A stretch of 64,000 bases of DNA from Fibrobacter sp. UWB13. Lineage in GTDB: Bacteria > Fibrobacterota > Fibrobacteria > Fibrobacterales > Fibrobacteraceae. The translations under genes and the position numbers were made by a program. Where the stretch lies: assembly GCF_900177805.1 (NCBI RefSeq), contig NZ_FXAX01000002.1, positions 124,001-188,000 on the forward strand, written 5' to 3'. A model generated the notes under the pieces. That model saw only the letters and a list, made by a program, of their open reading frames with translations, was not told the origin of the DNA and did no database searches. Positions 42,987-51,782 of this stretch are shown piece by piece; the stretch's first letter is position 1; each line of letters begins with the position of its first letter.

Positions 42987-43685
42987 CTATAATTTTAAGG
43001 TCTTCAGATACGCTTTTTGCTCATCGGTAATGCGATAGCTTTCAATCGCCTTCTGTATGGTCTTGTTATGCGTCCATACATCGAGCACGCGTTTTTCAAT
43101 GAACGGGAGCGTCGCCTCGTACTGCTTTGCAAGTGCCGTCGCAAAGAACCACGCCACCATCATATTGAGGTAATATTCCTCACTGCGAATTTTCGCAACC
43201 CATTTCAAAAATTTCGGGTCAAAGTCATCGTCCAAAAAGAACGACATCAAAGTTTCGATACCAAAACGCACCGTGTAGACATCCGTCACGGGAGCACTCA
43301 TCCAACGTTCAACATCTTTCAAAAGTCGCTTGCGGTTCGCGGCCTTTGCAAAAACTTTCGGGCGCATCTGGTCACACGTTGCCCAGTTATCCACATACGG
43401 CAAGAAAGCATCAATGTGCGACACGCAATCATCATAGTCCTTAATCAAGGACAAAATAAACGCATGGATTTGATTTTCGTCGTAATACTTATGCGGAAGC
43501 ATGGTCAAGAATTTTTCCACGTCAGGGCGGTTTGCAAATTCCTTTGCTATGGCACGCAAGTCAGGAGTGCGCACGCCAATAATCGTCTTTGCATCCGTCG
43601 TCGGAATCAGCTTGCTATGGAAAGCTTTGAACTTTAAATCCTGTTTTGCAAAAAGCGCTTTTTGGATTTCATTAACGACATTCAT
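42987..43685 (-). CDS. DNA alkylation repair protein (AlkD-like HEAT-repeat glycosylase)
   Basis: The 232-residue protein consists of HEAT-like helical repeats and has the family's marks GVRTPDLRAIAKEFANRPD, VDNWATCDQMRPK, RFGIETLMSFFLDDDF and the end motif RITDEQKAYLKTLK. AlkD-type proteins excise alkylated bases or bind such DNA. The start at 43685 follows the preceding gene by 9 bases. It is a typical single-copy repair gene placed within an operon of envelope proteins. Confidence 0.88.
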   Translation of the reverse strand: MNVVNEIQKALFAKQDLKFKAFHSKLIPTTDAKTIIGVRTPDLRAIAKEFANRPDVEKFLTMLPHKYYDENQIHAFILSLIKDYDDCVSHIDAFLPYVDNWATCDQMRPKVFAKAANRKRLLKDVERWMSAPVTDVYTVRFGIETLMSFFLDDDFDPKFLKWVAKIRSEEYYLNMMVAWFFATALAKQYEATLPFIEKRVLDVWTHNKTIQKAIESYRITDEQKAYLKTLKL

Positions 43686-43694
43686 TACTTTATC

Positions 43695-44183
43695 TCACCT
43701 CGCCAAATTAACCTTTTCCATCGGCAGACTCCATGGATAATTCGCCTCCGCGGAATTGGGTTCTTTCACAGGAATCACAACCGCATTAGGATAAGCTCCA
43801 AAATCCACACAAATCAAGAACACCGGAAACACAAGGGCAAACAAGACCGCCAATTCCCTATTTCCAGCTTCAAGCTCTTCCCTTTCTTCTTTTTTCGTCT
43901 TCCCCGTCCACCAATCGCGTTCATCATCGTGGCTGTGGTCTATTTCTTTCTTTTTTCGATGCACGTACGCGGCACCATAGACAACGTCATCCTTTTTCGC
44001 TTCCAAATACATTTCGCTTTCTGCCGTATTTTCAATAGTGCAGGCATCGCTAGCAGAACACACCAATTCGCCATTCCGGTAAATGGAATAATCCCCAGCC
44101 CCATCCGAAACAGAAACGCTCATATAAGAAGCACAGCCCACCAGCCAAAACGAAATCACGAACAAAATGCAAAAGAATCTCAT
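43695..44183 (-). CDS. small lipoprotein/membrane protein (162 aa)
   Basis: A lipoprotein signal peptide (lipobox LVGC) leads to a small beta domain (YMSVSVSDGAGDYSIYRNGE), a charged loop and a hydrophobic segment (LAVLFALVFPVFLICVDFG) near residues 110-130, which suggests a second membrane anchor. Its start overlaps the stop of the upstream gene (ATGA, 44180-44183), showing translational coupling. No family recognised. Confidence 0.72.
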   Translation of the reverse strand: MRFFCILFVISFWLVGCASYMSVSVSDGAGDYSIYRNGELVCSASDACTIENTAESEMYLEAKKDDVVYGAAYVHRKKKEIDHSHDDERDWWTGKTKKEEREELEAGNRELAVLFALVFPVFLICVDFGAYPNAVVIPVKEPNSAEANYPWSLPMEKVNLAR

Positions 44184-45043
44184 ACGCCAAACTTCACTCC
44201 AACAGAAAAACCATGAACAACTTCTTTCGAGCCATCAAGGATATTTTTCATTTTATAAATTTCTCTGAAATAGCGAGATTCCAGCATAATATGGACTTCA
44301 TTTTTCAACTTTAATGAAAGTCCCAATTCCACAAAATATCCCGGTGTCACAACGGATTCACTTTCCGTTTTTTCTTCTTTAAGACCATACCTGTTTTCAA
44401 ACTCTGTTTTGATCTCCGTTGCGACGAGTCCACCATTGATACCGGCACCCAGATACGGGACCACAAAACGACGCCCGAACATATACGCCACAGAAAAAGA
44501 AGCGCCCAGCACGGAGCCATGCACGCCTTTGGGTTTTGAGCCCAAGAAGGCAATATTCAAATTTGCCGCCATCTTGATAGATTCCACATTGAACTGCACA
44601 AACGGTTCATAATTGTAATCCACAAACTTTATCGGAGCAATCAGCCCTATAGCGCCAAAACCGAAACCACAAATAAATTCTTTTTCCCAGCGATCCATTT
44701 CCCGAGCAACATAACTTGCAACAGGAGCAAAGTCCTCCGGTAAATAAGCAATATGTCCATAAGACCAAAGCAACTCACCTTCCGGGCTCCGCTTTTCATA
44801 AATGACAGCTACCCCTTTTTCTTTGCGAATCAACTTTATTTGCAGCAAGTAATCGCAATCAGACTTATTGGGGACAACTTCATTGCCTTCAACGGCAACA
44901 TATTCTTTAGTTAAAGAAACAATTTTTTCAGCATAGTCTTCGTGAACATTTTTCAAATGCACCGGCAATATGTAATACGACGTTTTCGCCCACAAAGGCG
45001 CCGCAAGCAGAACTGCAAAAATAAAAGGACAAATAAATTTCAT
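44180..45043 (-). CDS. exported protein, probable outer-membrane beta barrel
   Basis: The 287-residue protein has a signal peptide (MKFICPFIFAVLLAAPLWA), an N-terminal periplasmic part of about 120 residues, and then alternating strands ending in a terminal strand HGFSVGVKFGV, the pattern of a small outer-membrane barrel. First gene of the operon continuing into the small lipoprotein, AlkD-like and hydrolase genes. Confidence 0.75.
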   Translation of the reverse strand: MKFICPFIFAVLLAAPLWAKTSYYILPVHLKNVHEDYAEKIVSLTKEYVAVEGNEVVPNKSDCDYLLQIKLIRKEKGVAVIYEKRSPEGELLWSYGHIAYLPEDFAPVASYVAREMDRWEKEFICGFGFGAIGLIAPIKFVDYNYEPFVQFNVESIKMAANLNIAFLGSKPKGVHGSVLGASFSVAYMFGRRFVVPYLGAGINGGLVATEIKTEFENRYGLKEEKTESESVVTPGYFVELGLSLKLKNEVHIMLESRYFREIYKMKNILDGSKEVVHGFSVGVKFGV

Positions 45044-45079
45044 GAAAGCAAAGCACCCAAAAACGCAATCAAACTTGAA

Positions 45080-45598
45080 CTACCGCACAATATTCCGACA
45101 ATTCAAACGAAGAGCTCCGTAAACATAAGCCGTACCATTACGCGTTTCGCAAGTTTCATCATACGATTCATCGCATGCCTCGACAATCTTCGGAGATGCC
45201 ATCGAATAGCAGCCCTCTACTGTCGCTTCATTATTATGACACTTAGCGAAGCCCAATTCCAGAGTCAAAGAGTCGCAATTATCCATAGGCAAGCAAAACG
45301 ACACCTTCGATATATTGTAAGCCATCGGGTAATACCCCTGCATCGTCGTCATATCAATACGGCACAACGTCTTCGAAGTTGCAACGCTCGAAGAACTTTC
45401 GGCAAACGGATTTTCCGCAGAAGAAAGCGCCGCTGACGAGCTGAGATTATTACCAGCGCCGGAACCCAAAACATCCGCAGAAGATGAAGACTGCAAAACA
45501 TTTTCTTGCGGTGATGCAGAATTATCATCACAGCCAAGCATCATGCCACAAGCAAGAACAGATGCGGCACAAATAACATTCCAAGTCGTTTTCTTCAT
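45080..45598 (-). CDS. putative lipoprotein with Ser-rich linker (172 aa)
   Basis: Lipoprotein signal (lipobox MLGC) followed by Asp/Ser-rich linkers (SSSSADVLGSGAGNNLSSS) up to about residue 75, then a compact Cys-rich domain with seven cysteines (LCRIDMTT, SFCLPMDNC, FAKCHNNE, EGCYSM). Disulfide bonding outside the cytoplasm is likely. No known domain. Typical Fibrobacter exported architecture. Confidence 0.78.
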   Translation of the reverse strand: MKKTTWNVICAASVLACGMMLGCDDNSASPQENVLQSSSSADVLGSGAGNNLSSSAALSSAENPFAESSSSVATSKTLCRIDMTTMQGYYPMAYNISKVSFCLPMDNCDSLTLELGFAKCHNNEATVEGCYSMASPKIVEACDESYDETCETRNGTAYVYGALRLNCRNIVR

Positions 45599-45648
45599 AA
45601 GGGATCCTTCTCCACTCTCTTAATTTGTTCTCTACAATATACAAAAAA

Positions 45649-45666
45649 GCACCCTTAAAAGGGTGC
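45649..45666 (-). terminator. terminator of the zinc-ribbon gene
   Basis: GCACCC TTAAAA GGGTGC; on the minus strand followed by TTTTTTG. The stop codon of the gene lies in the loop. Confidence 0.85.
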
Positions 45667-46194
45667 CAGTATATGGACAACATCCTCGATGGGCAGGCTT
45701 TCATCTTCCATGCTTCCGAGACCCGCATTCGAACTGTTGATCGATGCGATCAAGGCTTTTCCAAAAGAAGTAGCATTCACGTCAGCTTTCATCACCGAAG
45801 TCCCAAACTGATGACCGCACGTGCCACAAGTCATCGCGATATTTTTCGCCCCCGAAAGAGGACTCCCACCACCGCCCGTACAATAGGCAGTTTCGTGACA
45901 CTTCGGGCATTCCGCCTGAAACATCGGCTTTTCCCACAAGCGAAGCAACCCGCCCAAAAAAGCCACCGGCACATTCCATTCTCCAGAATAAGCTAGCCCA
46001 AAACGAATGCAGTCTATATGGCAACGCGCCATCTTATCATCAGCAAAAATGCGCTCCCTGTTACGAATAAATAGAGGCACATTCTCGCGAAGGATGCGTC
46101 TACGGCGTTCCTTACGGGCCCTGTAAATATCAGCAATTGCACTTTCTTCCATGTGCAACGCCTGCTGGTCATCGCTGATTGTCGACTTTTCCAT
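45655..46194 (-). CDS. zinc-ribbon protein (179 aa)
   Basis: The N-terminal half is charged and helical (IYRARKERRRRILREN), the middle is a short hydrophobic stretch, and the C-terminal part has two CxxC pairs (ECPKCHETAYC and MTCGTCGHQFG), a zinc-ribbon fold. The remaining tail is acidic. Function unknown; zinc ribbons of this type bind nucleic acid or mediate protein contacts. Confidence 0.72.
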   Translation of the reverse strand: MEKSTISDDQQALHMEESAIADIYRARKERRRRILRENVPLFIRNRERIFADDKMARCHIDCIRFGLAYSGEWNVPVAFLGGLLRLWEKPMFQAECPKCHETAYCTGGGGSPLSGAKNIAMTCGTCGHQFGTSVMKADVNATSFGKALIASINSSNAGLGSMEDESLPIEDVVHILAPF

Positions 46195-46220
46195 AAAACA
46201 CCTCCGAATCTAGTGTGTTT

Positions 46221-46641
46221 TTAACGGTATTTGTGAGGTTTTTCTGAACGCATTGTGTCAGCATTTAACAAAATTCCTTCACTAAGGTTCACCAGCCCAT
46301 CAATCCAAGTATAGTGAATGACATTGTGGACACGAATTAGACTATCGACAGTAGCACGAGGAACTCTCGAAAAATCAAAAGGGCGGCACCCCGACTCAAT
46401 TCGCTTTTGAAAATAGAGCAATGTATCGCCTTTTCTTTCAAACTTGTCTGTAGTTTCAAATTCAGTGTTTTCCCAACTGGTAAATCCATCAGGGCATTTG
46501 CTCGTATACTCCCTCAAGAAATTTTCTCGTTCTCTATTGATTTCAATAATCAACTCTGTGACAAACGTGGATATAAAAAAAAACAACACTCGCCCAAAAC
46601 CAAAAATTGTTAAGCGTTGATTTCAAATCTTGTCTAATCAT
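46221..46641 (-). pseudogene. membrane protein gene broken at a run of nine A/T
   Basis: The natural start is ATG 46641 (GTGGG upstream), giving MIRQDLKSTLNNFWFWASVV, but after nine T (minus strand; 46575-46583) the frame changes and soon stops. The downstream frame continues FISTFVTELIIEINRERENF to a stop at 46221, and the two halves join into one protein with an N-terminal membrane segment if the run has eight T. So this is a homopolymer frameshift: phase variation, slippage-corrected expression, decay or a sequence error. The only start in the second frame is a GTG at 46589 lacking a ribosome binding site. Confidence 0.65.
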
Positions 46642-46652
46642 TCTACCCACTT

Positions 46653-46814
46653 TTATATTTCGTCATCCCTCAGCATGTTCGAAGCTGCTGATCTAAAAAG
46701 TCTCCTCATGAACGCTTCGTAACCGGGATCGCCTTTCTTTGGAGGAAGAACGATCTTGTTGGGGACAGTTTTGTTGTTCTGCTTCTGATCATTTTCAATT
46801 TGTTTTTCTTCCAT
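46653..46814 (-). CDS. small hypothetical protein (53 aa)
   Basis: A strong AAGGAG precedes the ATG at 46814. The frame reads MEEKQIENDQKQNNKTVPNK and ends FRSAASNMLRDDEI: a charged disordered N-terminus and an amphipathic helix. The stop is only 11 bases before the ATG of the broken membrane protein gene, suggesting one operon. No family recognised. Confidence 0.65.
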   Translation of the reverse strand: MEEKQIENDQKQNNKTVPNKIVLPPKKGDPGYEAFMRRLFRSAASNMLRDDEI

Positions 46815-47092
46815 ATTGGACTCCTTTTTAAATAAAAACGCCGTTTTTCCATCATAATCGGCAATTTCACCATTTTCGACGATGCTCCCCCAGGTCCCCT
46901 AAAATCAGGCCCCTTCCACGCACGTCGGGCGCATATATACTAATACATGCATAATTATTATCGAAAAACAAAAATAAAAAGTAAACTGATTGGGATATAC
47001 CGAATAAAAAAAGACGTGCAAGGTTACGAAGCAGCGAAACATTTATATTTCGATATTTCGTAACCGAAGCAGTCTTGCGTATAACGCAAAAT

Positions 47093-47117
47093 TCCCCGGA
47101 ACTTTAGATTCCGAGGA
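47093..47117 (-). terminator. terminator resembling that of ileS
   Basis: TCCCCGGAA ... TTCCGAGGA, fully paired on the minus strand with one G-U pair, loop TTTAG-like. The ileS terminator at 48271-48297 has nearly the same stem and loop. Confidence 0.75.
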
Positions 47118-47119
47118 TT

Positions 47120-47240
47120 AATAATTCAAGTCTCAAAAAGACGACTATGCGACTTTCGCCTTATTAAGCATAGATGCTTCGCATCCTAGCCTCAGCGGCT
47201 CGGTCATGCCCGTGCAAGCACGGTCGCGACCCTCGCCTTT
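47120..47240 (-). repeat. structured repeat block with variable palindromes (unit C)
   Basis: On the minus strand: AAGGCGAGGGTCGCGA, palindrome CCGTGCTTGCACGG, GCATGACCGAGCC, then palindrome AAGCATCTATGCTT and AATAAGGCGAAAGTCGC. The fixed parts match units A and B at 51609-51752; the palindromes differ. Confidence 0.6.
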
Positions 47241-47262
47241 TGCAGTTGTCGGCCACAGCCTG

Positions 47263-47373
47263 CTATCTTACTGCTTCGACGAAGACCTTTTCGCCATCTG
47301 CATCAGATTCCTGCAAACCAGCAGTAGAATCCTTCCACACGATAGCGTTCGCTTGCGTCTGGCGCGAGGCGCC
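47263..47373 (-). pseudogene. remnant resembling the IleS C-terminus
   Basis: A 36-codon frame ends at TAG (47263-47265). Its sequence around TQANAIVWKDSTAGLQESDA and DGEKVFVEAVR aligns without gaps with the last 33 residues of the IleS encoded at 48358-51543: by my count 14 identities, including TQA, I, W, GL and DADGE, and the stop falls at the same end. A stop codon precedes it in frame, so it is a remnant. A copy of the ileS terminator follows 146 bases downstream. Confidence 0.5.
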
Positions 47374-47485
47374 CTACCGCAAAGGCTCGGGAAAAAGCCT
47401 TCCGGAAACATAAAGAAGTTCGGTTTCTTTTTTACGGGAAATACTTCATGATGTATAAATATAAATAAAGTTATAAATTTTACAA

Positions 47486-48210
47486 TCATCTATATTTTGA
47501 TACACATTTTTCTACAACGTCTGAGTCTATAAAATTATCCCATCGGCATTCTTGGAAATCACCTTCCATAATGCCATCTATTTTCTCATAAAAAAGTTTA
47601 TACTCAAAAGACTCAGGATTATTCCTCAAGGCGCTATCAAAACACTTAGGACTTATCATGTCGAAATATTGATATTCATTTCCGTCATAGTAAATGATAT
47701 TCAATGTTTCACCAACACATTCACGTGGAGGAATTCCTCTTTTTTTAATGGACATTTTTTTTCAGAAAAATAAGACATAACGAGTCTGTAATCCATAGAG
47801 TTAATTGAGTATTCTTTACGACATTTGTCCATGAAAAAATTTTCATATTCCTGGGAAGTGTAACTTTCTCCTACACATAATCCGATATCCGGATATCCAA
47901 TATCCCAAGATGGAAAATTAAGGAACTTATAAATACGAATTTTATTTGAGTCTAATGGGATAAAGCCTATTTTCTTTTGATGATCTTTTTCAAAAAGGAT
48001 ATAAAACCCCTTATCTTTCCACGATATTTCTTCGTCACTAATACGGCCATAAAAATCAACATAATAACCCACACCCGTCGGTGGAACTAACTCCGTTCTA
48101 TATTCACTTTGCGGAGGGGCTTTTGTCAATTCTTTAGACGGTCCTATGTCACCTGATGCACAAGCAACAAATAGTATAAGAGTCAGGAAATACTTTATAA
48201 AGCACAACAT
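47486..48210 (-). pseudogene. lipoprotein gene split by a frameshift
   Basis: The first part (start 48210) has a lipoprotein signal (MLCFIKYFLTLILFVAC) and continues to SYFSEKKCPLKK, then shifts into a short nonsense tail ending at 47701. The second frame continues as KKRGIPPRECVGETLNIIYY and ends at 47486 with CVSKYR. Two runs of seven T on the plus strand (47741-47747 and 47756-47762) lie exactly in the overlap; adding one base to either joins the frames. One gene, broken or phase-variable, is more likely than two overlapping genes, since the second ATG has no ribosome binding site. Confidence 0.65.
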
Positions 48211-48270
48211 GGTTTACCACAATACATCAATAAACATTGGAGCAAAACATCTTCATATGAATATAAAAAT

Positions 48271-48297
48271 ATCCCCGGAATTTTAGATTCCGGGGAT
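48271..48297 (-). terminator. terminator of ileS
   Basis: ATCCCCGGAAT, TTTAG, ATTCCGGGGAT: an 11 bp perfect stem; on the minus strand an A/T-rich tail with TTTTT follows. 61 bases past the ileS stop. Confidence 0.9.
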
Positions 48298-48357
48298 AAA
48301 GTATTTCGGGTCTGGCAGGGAGATTCCCGATCAAGTCGGGAATGACATTCCTGTCAA

Positions 48358-51300
48358 TTACGCTTTTACCGTCGTGAAGCTGAAGGCTTCGCCATCAGCG
48401 TCGTTGGCTTCCAAGCCATCGGCTGTAGCAGCCCAGGCAATCTTCACGGCCTGAGTTTCGCCAGCGATGTAGGCTTCATTCTCGGCCACAGCCTGCTTGA
48501 AGACGTCACTTGCAGAGAACAGCGTCACTTCGATCTTATCGGTGATGGCGTAGTTCTGGTCCTTACGGCGGTTCTGGATGCGGTTCACGAGTTCGCGAGC
48601 CACGCAGGCGCGGCGGAGTTCGTCCGTGATCTTCAAGTCCAGAGCCACAGTGAAGTGCTGGTTGGCTTCCACAGCCATGCCGTCGGCCACGATGCGGTTG
48701 AGCATCAGGCAGTCGGCACCGACTTCACCAAATTCGAACTTGATGGTTTCACCATTCTGCAGAGCCTTGATTTCATCGACGCTCAACGAATTCAGCTTGG
48801 CGGAAATCACCTTCATGTTCTTCGCGTAATCCGGGCCCTTCGCCTTGATGGCGAGGAAGTTCGGCTTGGCGGAGAGCTGCACGAGCTTGGTTTCGTCTTC
48901 GAGGAACTTCATTTCGCGAACGTTGAGTTCTTCGAGGATCAAGTCCTTCATCGTTTCAGCAACATTCTTTTCTTCGTTGCCGTGAGCAACGACCGTCATG
49001 CTAGCAATCGGCATACGGTTCTTTACGTTGTTCGTTGCACGGATCACACGGCCCATTTCGACCATGCCACGCACCATGGCGATGCGTTCCACAAGCTTTT
49101 CGTCCATCAAGGACTTGTCGGCGCTCGGGAATTCGCAGAGGTGCACGCTCACCGGGGCGTTAGCGTCCACTTCGCGCACGAGAATCTGGTAGATTTCTTC
49201 GGCGAGGAGCGGGAGGAACGGAGCGAGAATCTTGGAGAAGTCCACCAGCACCTTGTACATGGTAGCGTAGGCGGCGTTCTTGTCGCCATCGTTTTCGCTC
49301 TTCCAGAAACGGCGACGGCTGCGGCGCACGTACCAATTCGTGAGGTCATCCACCGCGGCAATCACAGCGGGCACCACGTTGTACAAGCGGTAAGCCTTCA
49401 TTTCCACTTCGACCTTGGCGGCGAGATCCTGCAACGTAGCAAGCATCCAGCGGTCAAGTTCATTGTCGCTCTTGACTTCCTGACCCGGCTTCCACGTAAG
49501 CTGGCCCTTAGCGGCATCGGCGTTATGGTTAGAGACAAAGAATGCAACGGCGTTCCAGAGCGGGAGCATCACCTGCTTCACGATGCCCTTCACGCCTTCT
49601 TCACTGAAGCGGAGGTCTTCAGCCTTCAAAGCGGCGGAGTTAATCATGAACAAGCGAATAGCGTCAGCACCCGTGCGTTCAATAAGGTCGTTCGGGTCCG
49701 GGTAGTTGCGCTTGGACTTACTCATCTTGGAACCGTCTTCGGCCAAGATAATACCGTTCACAATAACGTTCTTGAAAGCCGGCTTCTGGAACAAAGCGTT
49801 AGAAAGCACGGTCAGCGTGTAGAACCAACCACGAGTCTGGTCAAGGCCTTCGGCGATGAAGTCAGCCGGGAAGCTGCGTTCCACGAGTTCCTTGTTTTCG
49901 AATGGGTAATGGCGGCTAGCATACGGCATAGAACCGGATTCAAACCAGCAGTCGAAAACTTCCGGCGTGCGGCGATAGACCTTGCCGTCCTTTTCAATCG
50001 TGAGCTTATCGACAAAGTGCTTGTGCAGGTCGTCGAGCTTCACGCCAGTGAGCTGCTGGAGTTCTTCGATGGAACCCACGGCAATCATGTCGCCGTCGTC
50101 AGAGAGCCACACCGGAATCGGCGTACCCCAGAAACGGTTACGGGAAAGGTTCCAGTCGCGGGCACCTTCGAGCCACTTGCCAAAGCGTCCGTTCTTGATG
50201 TGGTCCGGAACCCAGTTCACGGTCTGGTTGTTTTCGACCATCCATTCCTTCAGAGTCTTGGTGATACCGTCCTTGCTTGTAACAGGAGCGTCAATCTTGA
50301 GGAACCAAGTCTTGAGGGCGCGGTAAATCAGAGGAACGCCGGTACGCCAGCAGTGCGGGTAGCTATGCACAATCGTGTCCTGCTTGAACACGCGGCCCTG
50401 TTCCTTGAAGAAGCGGATAATTTCCTTGTCGGCTTCCTTCGCACCGAGGCCCTTCCACATCGGGACCTTGTCGGTGAACTTGCCTTCGGTATCGAGCGGG
50501 TCGAAAAGGCCGAGGTCGAGTTCAGCGCCCTTCTGGAAGTCTTCTTCACCGAAGGAAGGAGCGGTATGCACGGCGCCAGTACCGTCTTCGGTACTCACGT
50601 AGTCGGCGGGGTAAATCTTGTAGTGGCGGGACAGCTGGTCCGGCGTCACGAATGCATCGGAAATGCGGGAAAGCGGCTCGTAGTCCTTGCCCACGAGTTC
50701 GGAACCCTTGCAGGTATCAACGATGTTCGGGTTCTTGAAGTAAGCAGCGGTACGGCTTGCGGCAATCCAGTACTTCTTGCCATCCTGTTCCACAAGGTTG
50801 TAGTCCATATCCGGGCCAACAACAATGCAGAAATTGGAATAAAGTGTCCACGGGGTCGTCGTCCACACGAGGATGCTCGTGTCCTTGAACTTGGCTTCGT
50901 TCGTGTTGAGCGGGAAGATGAGCGTCAGAGACGGGTCCTGACGGTCCTTATAACCCTGGTTCGTTTCGAAGTTCGAAAGCGGAGTAGCGAGAGCGGGGCT
51001 GTACGGCTGGATGCGGTAGCCCTGGTAGATGAGGCCCTTGTCGAAGCACTGCTTGAACACCCACCACACAGATTCCATGAAGTTCTTGTCCATGGTCTTG
51101 TAGCCCTTGTCGAAGTCGACCCAGCGGCCCATGCGGCGCACAGTCTTCTTCCATTCGCTGGTGTACTTGAGCACCTTGCCGCGGCAAGTTTCGTTGAACT
51201 TGTCGACGCCAAGCTTCTGGATTTCGGCAACGCCAGCGAGACCGAGTTCGTTCTGCACGAGAGATTCAATCGGAAGACCGTGGCAGTCCCAACCGAAACC

Positions 51301-51543
51301 GCGCGGAACCTTCTTGCCCTTCATGGTCCAGTAACGCGGAACGATGTCCTTGATGGTACCGGCAAGCAAGTGACCGTAGTGCGGAAGGCCCGTTGCAAAC
51401 GGAGGGCCATCATAGAATGTGTACGGTTCGGTTTCCGGACGGCTGTCAAGCGACTTCTTGAAACTATCGTCCTTGTCCCACAATCCGAGCACGCGCTCTT
51501 CGATCTGCGGGAAGGTCTCTTCTTTCTTTACTTCACGAAACAT
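48358..51543 (-). CDS. ileS: isoleucyl-tRNA synthetase
   Basis: The 1061-residue class I synthetase attaches isoleucine to its tRNA. The HIGH motif is PHYGHLLAG near residue 55, and KMSKS appears as DGSKMSKSKRNYPD. The editing domain (TTPWTLYSNFC) and the anticodon-binding part (NWYVRRSRRRFW) follow the usual order. The length fits the longer, eukaryote-like IleS group. The C-terminal 35 residues (TQAVKIAWAATADGLEANDA onward) have a diverged echo at 47263-47373. Single-gene transcript. Confidence 0.97.
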   Translation of the reverse strand: MFREVKKEETFPQIEERVLGLWDKDDSFKKSLDSRPETEPYTFYDGPPFATGLPHYGHLLAGTIKDIVPRYWTMKGKKVPRGFGWDCHGLPIESLVQNELGLAGVAEIQKLGVDKFNETCRGKVLKYTSEWKKTVRRMGRWVDFDKGYKTMDKNFMESVWWVFKQCFDKGLIYQGYRIQPYSPALATPLSNFETNQGYKDRQDPSLTLIFPLNTNEAKFKDTSILVWTTTPWTLYSNFCIVVGPDMDYNLVEQDGKKYWIAASRTAAYFKNPNIVDTCKGSELVGKDYEPLSRISDAFVTPDQLSRHYKIYPADYVSTEDGTGAVHTAPSFGEEDFQKGAELDLGLFDPLDTEGKFTDKVPMWKGLGAKEADKEIIRFFKEQGRVFKQDTIVHSYPHCWRTGVPLIYRALKTWFLKIDAPVTSKDGITKTLKEWMVENNQTVNWVPDHIKNGRFGKWLEGARDWNLSRNRFWGTPIPVWLSDDGDMIAVGSIEELQQLTGVKLDDLHKHFVDKLTIEKDGKVYRRTPEVFDCWFESGSMPYASRHYPFENKELVERSFPADFIAEGLDQTRGWFYTLTVLSNALFQKPAFKNVIVNGIILAEDGSKMSKSKRNYPDPNDLIERTGADAIRLFMINSAALKAEDLRFSEEGVKGIVKQVMLPLWNAVAFFVSNHNADAAKGQLTWKPGQEVKSDNELDRWMLATLQDLAAKVEVEMKAYRLYNVVPAVIAAVDDLTNWYVRRSRRRFWKSENDGDKNAAYATMYKVLVDFSKILAPFLPLLAEEIYQILVREVDANAPVSVHLCEFPSADKSLMDEKLVERIAMVRGMVEMGRVIRATNNVKNRMPIASMTVVAHGNEEKNVAETMKDLILEELNVREMKFLEDETKLVQLSAKPNFLAIKAKGPDYAKNMKVISAKLNSLSVDEIKALQNGETIKFEFGEVGADCLMLNRIVADGMAVEANQHFTVALDLKITDELRRACVARELVNRIQNRRKDQNYAITDKIEVTLFSASDVFKQAVAENEAYIAGETQAVKIAWAATADGLEANDADGEAFSFTTVKA

Positions 51544-51608
51544 GATTGAACCTCAGGGGCAAACACCCCACATTAAATTTTCGGGGGTAAATTTAGAAAC
51601 TTTTGCGT

Positions 51609-51752
51609 AAGGCGAGTGAAGCGGGACTGTTTACAGGCCCATTTCCGAGCCTAGCAAAAGACACTCAAAGAGTGTCAAAGGCGAGTGCAGCGGCAAAACA
51701 ACTAGTTGTTTTGACATTGCCGAGCCGAACTAAATGCGCTCCGAAGGAGCGC
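51609..51752. repeat. structured repeat blocks with variable palindromes (units A and B)
   Basis: Two tandem blocks: AAGGCGAGTGAAGCGG, CTGTTTACAG, CATTTCCGAGCC, then palindrome GACACTCAAAGAGTGTC; and AAGGCGAGTGCAGCGG, palindrome AAAACAACTAGTTGTTTT, CATTGCCGAGCC, then palindrome GCGCTCCGAAGGAGCGC. The fixed words are nearly identical, whereas each palindrome is different but self-complementary. Unit C lies at 47120-47240. Confidence 0.7.
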
Positions 51753-51782
51753 CAATTAGCAAATTCCCCCTCTATTATCAAA

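Larger units (their letters stand above)
46815..47485. other. gene-poor region with palindromic repeats and an IleS-like fossil
   Basis: The 670 bases contain no intact gene. They hold the long leader of the 53-aa gene, an inverted repeat GGTTACGAA/TTCGTAACC (47022-47065), a copy of the ileS terminator (47093-47117), repeat blocks with palindromes (47120-47240), an IleS-like coding remnant (47263-47373) and further palindromes to about 47400. Confidence 0.55.

Noticed and set aside
47206-47451. 81-codon plus-strand frame across the repeat region
   Set aside because: No ribosome binding site, arginine-rich low-quality translation, and it runs antisense to the IleS-like fossil and across palindromes.
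48655-51549. 964-codon frame opposite ileS
   Set aside because: Shadow of ileS; His/Val-rich translation without any known fold.
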